Part shown: positions 1-6,363 of the stretch, piece by piece | Layout: each line of letters opens with the position of its first letter | How positions within the stretch are numbered: the stretch's first letter is position 1 | Origin: an uncultured Holophagaceae bacterium | GTDB lineage: Bacteria; Acidobacteriota; Holophagae; Holophagales; Holophagaceae | NCBI GenBank assembly: GCA_903913215.1 | Contig: CAIWKE010000012.1 | Span: 62,001-126,000, forward strand | Reading direction: 5' to 3' | Length of the DNA stretch: 64,000 nt | Translations under genes and position numbers: made by a program | Notes under the pieces: model-generated | Database searches by the model: none | What the model was told of the DNA's origin: nothing | The model's input: the letters and a program-made list of their open reading frames with translations, nothing else

Positions 1-908
1 ACGCGGGCATCCACCGGGCGGGCGCGGGCCAGGGTGGCCAGGTAGACGAGGGTCCAGGCGGTCTTGCCCTCCAGATCGCGGCGGGCATCCAGCAGCTTTT
101 CCGAAGCCGACAGCACCAGCACCGCCAGGGCGTCCCCCTGGCCCAGGCCGCCCTCCAGCCGCGCCGTCAAATGGTCCAGGATGCCCACCAGACCTTCGTC
201 GCAGATCACCCGCACCAGGGCGTCCTGCTCAACCTCGCTCAAGACCGGCGCTGCCTGGGACACCAGCACCGGCGCTTCGCCCAGGCGCTTTGCGGCGCGC
301 CGAGCCCAGAAGCTGTCCTCGGGGGTGGCCAGCAGCCAGGCGGCCAGGCCCAGGAGGCGCCGCCCCGTGGCCTTGGGCTGGCCCAACAGCTCCTGCAGAT
401 CCGCCAGCTGATCGCAGGCCACAGCCTTGTGGCCCACGTTGGCCATGTCCAGCCAGGCCAGCTTGGCCAAGGGCTGGAAGTCAGCTGCGCTGGGCTCTGC
501 CACACCCTGGGCCTCAGCGAAGGCCAAGGCCGGGCGCCTCGCCTGCACGTAGGCCACCAGGTTTCGCGCCAACCCACTGCCCTTGGCCGAGCGAACTTGG
601 GCCAGCAGCGCCGGACTGCGGCGACCCTCGTGCGCGGCCATGTGCAGCTGCGCGGCCAGTGCCCGCAGGAACTCGGCCTCCGGCAGCAGCGGACGCAGCC
701 GCAGAACCGCGCGCAGCCCAAGGACACCGTGGGGCAGGTGCGGCAGGTAGGCTTCCCAGTCGATGCAGGGAACCAGCGTCTTTATCGCCTCCCGCACCGC
801 ATCTCGAACACCTTCCGGCTCCGCGATCTGCGCCGCGAAAGCCGGGAAGAAGCCCTCCGTGGGCCGTTCCAATTCTTCGATCCACTTTTCCGAACTGCTC
901 ATGGCCAT
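1..908 (-). CDS. Hypothetical protein, 3' part cut off by window edge
   Basis: The frame is open from an ATG at 908 to the window edge, so about 302 residues are seen and the C-terminus is missing. An AGGA sits 7 bases before this ATG; a second in-frame ATG at 902 is possible. The protein is rich in Ala and Leu and looks all-helical. It has a stretch with several His and Asp residues around LHMAAHEGRR and a WLDMANVGHKAV segment, but no motif I can name. A questin-oxidase- or heme-oxygenase-like helical fold is only a guess. It is followed on the same strand side by two other unknown genes, with about 90 bases between. Codon use matches the neighbours. Function is unknown. Confidence 0.6.
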   Translation of the reverse strand, partial: MAMSSSEKWIEELERPTEGFFPAFAAQIAEPEGVRDAVREAIKTLVPCIDWEAYLPHLPHGVLGLRAVLRLRPLLPEAEFLRALAAQLHMAAHEGRRSPALLAQVRSAKGSGLARNLVAYVQARRPALAFAEAQGVAEPSAADFQPLAKLAWLDMANVGHKAVACDQLADLQELLGQPKATGRRLLGLAAWLLATPEDSFWARRAAKRLGEAPVLVSQAAPVLSEVEQDALVRVICDEGLVGILDHLTARLEGGLGQGDALAVLVLSASEKLLDARRDLEGKTAWTLVYLATLARARPVDAR

Positions 909-957
909 CCAATTTTCCTAAAGCATCGGGGCCCAGGGCCCCTTCCTTCTACCGCTT

Positions 958-984
958 TTCTTCGTGTCTTCGTGCCTTCGTGGT
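958..984. repeat. Three 8-bp tandem units of TTCGTGNN
   Basis: Units at 961-968, 969-976 and 977-984 each begin TTCGTG, preceded by TTC. The stretch lies in the 93-base gap between two minus-strand unknown genes and reads as CACGAA-type repeats on the minus strand. It resembles the short CACGAAG-like intergenic repeats I recall from many environmental bacteria. Whether it is dispersed in this genome cannot be seen from one window. Confidence 0.5.
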
Positions 985-1001
985 GGATCAGTGTTCTTTT
1001 T

Positions 1002-1625
1002 TCAACCCCCATCCAGCGGCAGCTTCCAAGCGGCGCCCACGAGGCGCGCCCAGTGGTGGGACCAGGCCCGCTTCCAGACCAGGCTGCCCTCCTTCATGTC
1101 GGATGCCTCCAGGCGCTGGCGCAGCTCTGTGCGCAGGGCCTCAGCGCCGCTGCCCAGGACCGTCTCGGCCAAGGCCAGCAGGGCGGCCCGAGCCTCCCGC
1201 TCCTGGTCATGATGGGCCAGGTAGCCGGCGGACTCAGGCGAAGGCACTGAAAGCCTCAGGCGCTGCCAGGCCTCGAAGGCCGCCTTGGCGGCGGGATCGT
1301 CGCGCAAGGGGGCCTGAACCTGTTCCCAGCCCTTGCCCAGGTCCAGGGCGGGCCCAGCCCGCACGATGGCCTCGCGCAGCTTCACAGCCTTGGCCACATC
1401 GCGGTCCAGGTGCTTGAGGGCCACGAAGGTGCGGGGTTTCTCCTTCTGTTCGCGGCGATCGAAAAAAGCGTTGAGAGCCGAGACCACCAGGTCCATGGGC
1501 ACCTCGGCGGCCTCCCAGCTGAGGACCTGCCGGTAGTCATCGGTACTGAGCAGCCCCGCGCGGCCCCAGGCCCGGAAGGCCCATTCCCGCTCCAGCCAGT
1601 CCTTCTCCTCCCGCGTGTAGGCCAT
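1002..1625 (-). CDS. Conserved-looking hypothetical protein
   Basis: This 207-residue protein starts at ATG 1625, which overlaps the stop of the preceding lipoprotein gene as ATGA, so the two are translationally coupled. It is mostly helical and highly charged. The N-terminus (YTREEKDWLEREWAFRAWG) is followed by a segment with FFDRREQKEKPRTFVALKHL, and the C-terminus contains Trp-rich WKRAWSHHWARLVGAAWK. No signal peptide or membrane segment is visible. I do not recognise a family. Coupling to a small lipoprotein suggests a shared role, but the function is unknown. It reads as a real gene because its codon use is typical of the window and it tiles exactly with its neighbour. Confidence 0.7.
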   Translation of the reverse strand: MAYTREEKDWLEREWAFRAWGRAGLLSTDDYRQVLSWEAAEVPMDLVVSALNAFFDRREQKEKPRTFVALKHLDRDVAKAVKLREAIVRAGPALDLGKGWEQVQAPLRDDPAAKAAFEAWQRLRLSVPSPESAGYLAHHDQEREARAALLALAETVLGSGAEALRTELRQRLEASDMKEGSLVWKRAWSHHWARLVGAAWKLPLDGG

Positions 1626-1966
1626 CAGCGCGTCACGGTGGCTTCAGGCACCAACCAGGTACCGTCCTTGAGTTGCAGGGCCCCGTTCTCCCAACCCAGC
1701 ACCTCTTCGGCGGAGAGGTCCGCCTTGGCGAAGCCCCGCAGACGGAAGGTGCCGCCCCCGAGGCGCTGGCCCTGGCGGTCCCAGACTTCCAGCTGCCAGA
1801 GGGTGCCCTGATGCGCCCCCACCTGGAGGAACACACCGCGCTTGCCCTGGCCGCCCCAGGTTGCCCTGGGGGGCACCCCGGCGGGTCGGGCGGGTGGGCG
1901 GCCACAGCCCGCGAGCAGGGCTCCCAGGACCAGGGCCATCCATAGATTCTTCGTTGCGAGCGCCAT
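1625..1966 (-). CDS. Small putative lipoprotein
   Basis: A 113-residue protein with a hydrophobic N-terminal segment (MALVLGALLAGC) ending in a lipobox LLAGC at about residues 17-21, so it is probably a lipid-anchored envelope protein. The mature part is Pro/Arg-rich at first and then predicted beta-strand (FLQVGAHQGTLWQLEVWDRQGQ). It is the first gene of a two-gene unit with the gene at 1002-1625, which it overlaps by ATGA. The start lies close to and diverges from map, so the 47-base space must hold both promoters. No family is recognised. Confidence 0.7.
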   Translation of the reverse strand: MALATKNLWMALVLGALLAGCGRPPARPAGVPPRATWGGQGKRGVFLQVGAHQGTLWQLEVWDRQGQRLGGGTFRLRGFAKADLSAEEVLGWENGALQLKDGTWLVPEATVTR

Positions 1967-2013
1967 GCCGACATTCTACCCGTTAGACTGGAGTCTATGA
2001 GGAGGGCCTCGCC

Positions 2014-2805
2014 CTGATTCGCGAACAGATCCGCTACAAGAGCCGCAAAGAGATCGACAAGCTGCGTGAGGCCTGCCGCGTGGCGGCCAATGCCCTGCGC
2101 ATCGCCGCCCGGGCGGCCCGGCCCGGCGTGAGCCTGCTGGACCTGGACCGCATCGCCGAGACCTACATTCGCCAGCAGGGCGCCACCCCCAGCTTCAAGG
2201 GGTACCACGGCTTCCCGGGCACCCTCTGCACCTCCGTGAACGATCGGGTGGTCCACGGGATCCCCTCGAAATACGTGCTTCAGGAGGGCGACGTCATCGC
2301 CATCGACTGCGGCGCCAAGTTGGACGGCTTCCACGGCGACACCTGCCTCACGGTGGGTGTGGGCCAGATCAGCGAGGAGGCCCGGCGGCTCATCCAGACC
2401 GCGCAGCTGGCCATGTACCTCGGCATAGATCACTGCCGGCCAGGCCTGCGCCTGGGCGACATGGCCACCGCCGTGCAGAACTTCGCTGAGGAGCGGGGCT
2501 ACTCCGTGGTCCGCGAATACATCGGCCATGGCCTGGGCCGGGACCTGCATGAAGATCCCCAGGTGCTCTTCGCGGAGCAGGCGCCCGGTACCGGCTTCCG
2601 CATGGAGCCGGGCATGACCATCACCATCGAGCCCATCCTGAATACCGGCAGCCACAAGTGCCTTGTGGAGCCCGACGGCTGGACCGTGCGCACCAAGGAC
2701 GGCGGCCTCTCGGCCCAGTTCGAACACGACATCGCCATCACCCGCAATGGTCCGGAGATTCTCAGCATCCCTGATGCTGAGTACGAACTGGAAGACGGGC
2801 TGTAG
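2014..2805 (+). CDS. map: Methionine aminopeptidase, type I
   Basis: This enzyme removes the initiator methionine from nascent cytosolic proteins. The metal ligands are visible: Asp in VIAIDCGA, Asp in FHGDT, His in GHGLGRDLHE, Glu in TIEPI and Glu in FEHDIA, plus the substrate His in RVVHGIP. No ATG, GTG or TTG lies in frame upstream of GTG 2080, yet the family N-terminus (IRYKSRKEIDKLREAC) is encoded before it. The best start is CTG at 2014, with AGGAGGG seven bases before it, giving 263 residues, the usual length. An ATG at 1997 opens only a six-codon frame whose TGA overlaps the CTG. Identity is sure; the start codon is inferred. Confidence 0.93.
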   Translation: MIREQIRYKSRKEIDKLREACRVAANALRIAARAARPGVSLLDLDRIAETYIRQQGATPSFKGYHGFPGTLCTSVNDRVVHGIPSKYVLQEGDVIAIDCGAKLDGFHGDTCLTVGVGQISEEARRLIQTAQLAMYLGIDHCRPGLRLGDMATAVQNFAEERGYSVVREYIGHGLGRDLHEDPQVLFAEQAPGTGFRMEPGMTITIEPILNTGSHKCLVEPDGWTVRTKDGGLSAQFEHDIAITRNGPEILSIPDAEYELEDGL

Positions 2806-2910
2806 GCGAGTCCTGCTTTTTTAACCGTTCCTCACCGGCTCCATGACCTCCCGCTTTGGTATTGGCCTCGGCCGCTTAAAGTCCTAGGCTGAGGTGCCCA
2901 AGTTAGCTAC

Positions 2911-3414
2911 TCAGCCCTCAGCCCAGCGCCGAAGATCTTCCGAGGGCGGCAGGTCCAGCCCAGCGTAGCCCATCTGGTCCAGCACCTCGGCGATGGCCAC
3001 GTTGCCGTCCTTGCCGCGGAACAGGGCCCGGACGACTCCCTCGGCGGCCAGCTCGCCCCCACCCTTGATAAAGCGCTGCTCCAGGTAGAACCACTTGGCG
3101 TCCCAGCCCAGCAGCCGGGTGTGCAGCTCGTAGGCCTCGAAGGGATCCAGGCTGCGGCGGTAGCGGATGGTGACACCACCCACCAGGGGCATCCAGCGGT
3201 TGCGCAGCATCGCCTTCCCCAACCCCGTGCGGAAGGTGAGGTCGAAGCGGCCCAGGTCCATGACGCTGAGGAAGCGGCCATTGTTCATGTGGATGTTCAC
3301 ATCGAGGTCATTGGGCCAGACTCGAAAGGCCAGGACCGAGGTGCCCAGCGCCTCCAGGGGTGGGCGCAACCGCAGGGTGAGGGCCTTCCAGAGGGTGCGG
3401 AGCAGCAGAACCAT
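2911..3414 (-). CDS. Hotdog-fold acyl-CoA thioesterase (4HBT/THEM6-like)
   Basis: A 167-residue protein of the hotdog thioesterase superfamily. The hallmark is VWPNDLDVNIHMNNGRFLSV at about residues 32-51, with the Asp and the HMNNGR segment typical of 4-hydroxybenzoyl-CoA thioesterase-like and THEM6-like proteins. Two later strands (VTIRYRRSLDPFEAYEL and KWFYLEQRFIKGGGELAAEG) fit the fold. It probably hydrolyses an acyl-CoA thioester in the cytoplasm; the acyl group cannot be predicted. It is convergent with map and divergent from ispE. Some family members act on acyl-ACP instead. Confidence 0.8.
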   Translation of the reverse strand: MVLLLRTLWKALTLRLRPPLEALGTSVLAFRVWPNDLDVNIHMNNGRFLSVMDLGRFDLTFRTGLGKAMLRNRWMPLVGGVTIRYRRSLDPFEAYELHTRLLGWDAKWFYLEQRFIKGGGELAAEGVVRALFRGKDGNVAIAEVLDQMGYAGLDLPPSEDLRRWAEG

Positions 3415-3452
3415 CCGATCAGCCTAACGGCCCACTGCGTTAACGTGGAGCC

Positions 3453-4289
3453 ATGGTTTACACGATCCAGGCTCCCGCCAAGCTGAACCGATTCCTGGCC
3501 GTACTGGGCCGCCGGGCCGATGGCTTCCATGACCTGGAGCTGGTCACCACAGTCCTGAACGGCGTGCCAGAGCTCACAGACACGCTGAGCGCCGAGCCCG
3601 GGATGGAACTGAGCCTGGCCATCTCCGGCCCCACGGGCGAAGGCCTGGTGCCTGACGACTCCAACCTAGTGCTTCGGGCCTGGCACCTGCTGGAGGAGGC
3701 CGCAGGTCATCCTCTGCCGGCCGCCCTGCACCTGGAGAAGCGCATCCCTCATGGGGCGGGCCTGGGGGGCGGCAGCAGCGACGCCGCCGCCGCGCTGCGT
3801 CTCGGCAATCAGCTCTTCGGCCTGGATCTGCCTGATGACCTGCTCCTGCGCCAGGCTGCGCGGCTGGGCAGCGATGTGCCCCTTTTCCTCCTGGGTGGCA
3901 CGGTGCTGGGCCTGGGCCGGGGCGAGCGGGTCTTTCCGTTGCGGCCCATCCCGCTGGAACCCCTGCTCCTGGTCCACCCGGGCCTGCACGTGGGCACGCC
4001 CAGCGTGTACCGGGCGCTCCAGAGCGTCGGCTATCCCTTCCCTGAAGCCCTGGCCTCCCTGCCCGCGGGAGCGATTCCGCCCTGGCGAAATGACCTCACG
4101 GGCGCCGCCCTCTGGGTCTGCCCACTCCTGGCCGAAGTGCGCGAGGCTTTGCGGGACAGCGGCGGTGAGCCCCTGCTCTGCGGCTCCGGCAGTTGCTGGG
4201 TGGCGAGGTACCCGACAGCCGCAGGCCGCGATGCGGCCCGCACCCAGATCGAGGGTCTCGGCAAGCCCTGGTCTGTCTGGGCTGTCTAA
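3453..4289 (+). CDS. ispE: 4-diphosphocytidyl-2-C-methyl-D-erythritol kinase
   Basis: IspE phosphorylates the 2-hydroxyl of CDP-methylerythritol in the MEP route to isopentenyl diphosphate. This 278-residue protein shows the GHMP-kinase order: N-terminal APAKLNRFL with catalytic Lys, RRADGFHDLE, the glycine-rich ATP loop PHGAGLGGGSSDAAA near residues 98-112, and GSDVPLFLLGGT near residue 145. A GGAG-like site precedes the ATG. It stands alone here, with no ispD, ispF or prs next to it. The MEP rather than the mevalonate route is therefore expected in this organism. Confidence 0.95.
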   Translation: MVYTIQAPAKLNRFLAVLGRRADGFHDLELVTTVLNGVPELTDTLSAEPGMELSLAISGPTGEGLVPDDSNLVLRAWHLLEEAAGHPLPAALHLEKRIPHGAGLGGGSSDAAAALRLGNQLFGLDLPDDLLLRQAARLGSDVPLFLLGGTVLGLGRGERVFPLRPIPLEPLLLVHPGLHVGTPSVYRALQSVGYPFPEALASLPAGAIPPWRNDLTGAALWVCPLLAEVREALRDSGGEPLLCGSGSCWVARYPTAAGRDAARTQIEGLGKPWSVWAV

Positions 4290-4334
4290 ACAACCACCGC
4301 ACACTCGGGCATGATGGAAGGTTCTGAGGTGTTC

Positions 4335-5255
4335 ATGACCGGCCCCGCCCTTCGCATCCGCGGTCTGCGGAAATCCTTCCCCAAGGTCCTCGCCGTCGAC
4401 GGCGTGGAGCTGGAGGTGGCCCGGGGCGAGGTCTTCGGCCTCCTGGGGCCCAACGGCGCGGGCAAGACCACCACCCTGGAGATCATCGAGGGCATCACCC
4501 CGGCCGATTCGGGTGAGATCGAGCTCCTGGGCCTGAACTGGCACCAGCACGCTGCGGAGATCCGCTCCCGTATCGGCGTACAGCTCCAGAGCACCAGCCT
4601 CTTCAACAAGATCACGCCCCGCGAGGCCCTGGAGCTCTACGGCAGCTACTACCCCAAGTCCCGCTCCGCAGCGGACCTGCTGGCCCTGGTGCAGCTGGAA
4701 GAGAAGGCTGACGCCTACCACATCACCCTCAGCGGCGGGCAGCAGCAACGCCTGGCCCTGGCTCTGGCCCTCGTGAACGACCCGGAGCTGGTCTTCCTCG
4801 ATGAGCCCACCACGGGCCTGGATCCCCAGGCCCGGCGCAGCCTCTGGGACGTGGTGGAGAAGATGAAGGGCGAGGGTCGCACCGTGATGCTCACCACTCA
4901 CTACATGGACGAGGCCGAGGCCCTCTGCGACCGTTTGGCGATCATGGACCACGGCCAGGTCATCGCCACAGGCACGCCCGCCTCGCTCATCGCCAACCTG
5001 GAGATCCCCAGTGTGGTCGAGTTGACCTTCCAGGACGCGGCGCCGGATCCCACGGCCTTCGCCGCCCGCCTGGGACAGGCCGTGACCTGCCGCGGCGACC
5101 TCTGGGAGATCCCCACGCCGGATCCCAAGGCCCTGTTGCCCCGCCTCCTGGAGGCCGCCGAGGCTGCCAGCGTCCCCTTCCAACAGGTCCATGTGCGAAG
5201 GGCCACCCTGGAGGATGTCTTCCTCCACCGCACGGGCCGGAGCCTGAGGGAGTAG
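4335..5255 (+). CDS. ABC transporter ATP-binding protein (ABC-2 exporter type)
   Basis: The nucleotide-binding subunit of an ABC-2 exporter, 306 residues from ATG 4335, chosen because GAGG lies five bases before it; ATGs at 4311 and 4314 lack a site. Visible motifs are Walker A GPNGAGKTTT, Q-loop LQSTSLF, signature LSGGQQQRLALAL, Walker B LVFLDEPTTGLD and the H-loop LTTHYMDEAEAL. The C-terminal extension beyond residue 220 is typical of CcmA/NatA/DrrA-like subunits. The permease gene follows after four bases, so the two form one transporter. The substrate is unknown: drugs, lipids or ions are all possible for this class. Confidence 0.92.
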   Translation: MTGPALRIRGLRKSFPKVLAVDGVELEVARGEVFGLLGPNGAGKTTTLEIIEGITPADSGEIELLGLNWHQHAAEIRSRIGVQLQSTSLFNKITPREALELYGSYYPKSRSAADLLALVQLEEKADAYHITLSGGQQQRLALALALVNDPELVFLDEPTTGLDPQARRSLWDVVEKMKGEGRTVMLTTHYMDEAEALCDRLAIMDHGQVIATGTPASLIANLEIPSVVELTFQDAAPDPTAFAARLGQAVTCRGDLWEIPTPDPKALLPRLLEAAEAASVPFQQVHVRRATLEDVFLHRTGRSLRE

Positions 5256-5259
5256 GCCG

Positions 5260-6318
5260 ATGATGCTCTGGCGGCAGTTCGCGATGGAATGGCGGCTCTA
5301 CAGCCGGGACCGGGTGGCCATGTTCTGGACCCTGGCCTTCCCGGTGGTGTTGCTGCTGGGCTTCGGCACCATGTTCCGCGACAGCGGAGGCCCCAAGCTT
5401 TCGGTGGTGCGGGTGCTGACCCCCGCGCCCACGGCCCGGGATGCGGCCTTTGACCAGGCCCTGACGGATCAGCAACTCAACGTGCAGCTCCTCTCCAAGG
5501 CCGAGGCCGAGGCCCGCTGGTCCCGGGGCGAGACCGCCGCCCAGGTGGAGCCCAGCGGCGACGGCTACCGCCTGCGCCTGAACAGCTACCTCATGGCCCA
5601 GGGCGGCGCTGCAGCGGGATTGGTGAACCAGGCCTGGCTGGTGGCCCAGGCCCGGCTCAGCGGTGGGCCCGAACCCCTGCGCATTCCCGTACAGGTGGAG
5701 AGTCCCGGGCACCGGCGCGCCACCAACTACGTCTCCTTCCTGCTGCCAGGCCTCCTGGGGCTGAACCTCGTGAGCATGGGCCTCTTCAGCGTGGGCATGG
5801 TGAACGTCTCCTACCGGGAAAAGGGGAAGTTCCGTCGGCTGGCGGTGACCCCCCTGCCCAAATGGATCTTTCTCCTGGGTCAGGTCCTCCACCGACTCAC
5901 CCTCACCATCCTCCAGGCGGCCATCCTGCTGCTGGTGGGGCGCCTGGTCTTCGGCATCCAGAACCAGGGCTCCTTCTCCCTGCTGCTGCTGGTCATGGCC
6001 CTGGGCACAGGCTGCTTCATGGCCTTCGGCTTCGCCCTGTGCAGCTTTGCCGACACCTCCGAAGGCTATGCCGCCATCTCCAATCTGGTCTTCCTTCCCC
6101 TCATGCTGCTCAGCGGGGTCTACTTCACCCTGGACTCCGCTCCGGGCTGGCTCCAGCACACCGTGGCCCTGCTGCCTCTGGCCCCCTTCATCCGGGCCCT
6201 GCGGGCGGTCTTCAACGACGGCGCCAGCCTGGCGGGCCATGGATTGGGCCTCGGCATCGTGGCGGCCTGGGGTTTCGCGGCCTTCTTGCTGGCCTTGCGC
6301 AGATTTCGGTGGTCCTGA
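5260..6318 (+). CDS. ABC-2 type membrane permease
   Basis: The integral-membrane partner of the ATPase just upstream, 352 residues. It has one N-terminal membrane segment (TLAFPVVLLLGFGTMF), an extracytoplasmic loop of about 120 residues, and a C-terminal block of about five segments starting at YVSFLLPGLLGLNLVS, which is the ABC2_membrane_3 layout. The LTPAPTARDAAFDQAL region belongs to the large loop. FLPLMLLSGVYFTLDSAPG is the typical conserved hairpin of the family. It probably works as a homodimer with two ATPases. No substrate clue comes from the neighbours. Confidence 0.9.
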   Translation: MMLWRQFAMEWRLYSRDRVAMFWTLAFPVVLLLGFGTMFRDSGGPKLSVVRVLTPAPTARDAAFDQALTDQQLNVQLLSKAEAEARWSRGETAAQVEPSGDGYRLRLNSYLMAQGGAAAGLVNQAWLVAQARLSGGPEPLRIPVQVESPGHRRATNYVSFLLPGLLGLNLVSMGLFSVGMVNVSYREKGKFRRLAVTPLPKWIFLLGQVLHRLTLTILQAAILLLVGRLVFGIQNQGSFSLLLLVMALGTGCFMAFGFALCSFADTSEGYAAISNLVFLPLMLLSGVYFTLDSAPGWLQHTVALLPLAPFIRALRAVFNDGASLAGHGLGLGIVAAWGFAAFLLALRRFRWS

Positions 6319-6363
6319 GCACCAATAGCTAAGCTCTGGCCGACTCTGGTCGATAATCAGGAC

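Noticed and set aside
171-1250. A 359-residue open frame on the plus strand
   Set aside because: It overlaps two minus-strand genes that tile with a ribosome-binding site and coupling; its Gln/Arg/Pro-rich product has no domain-like pattern.
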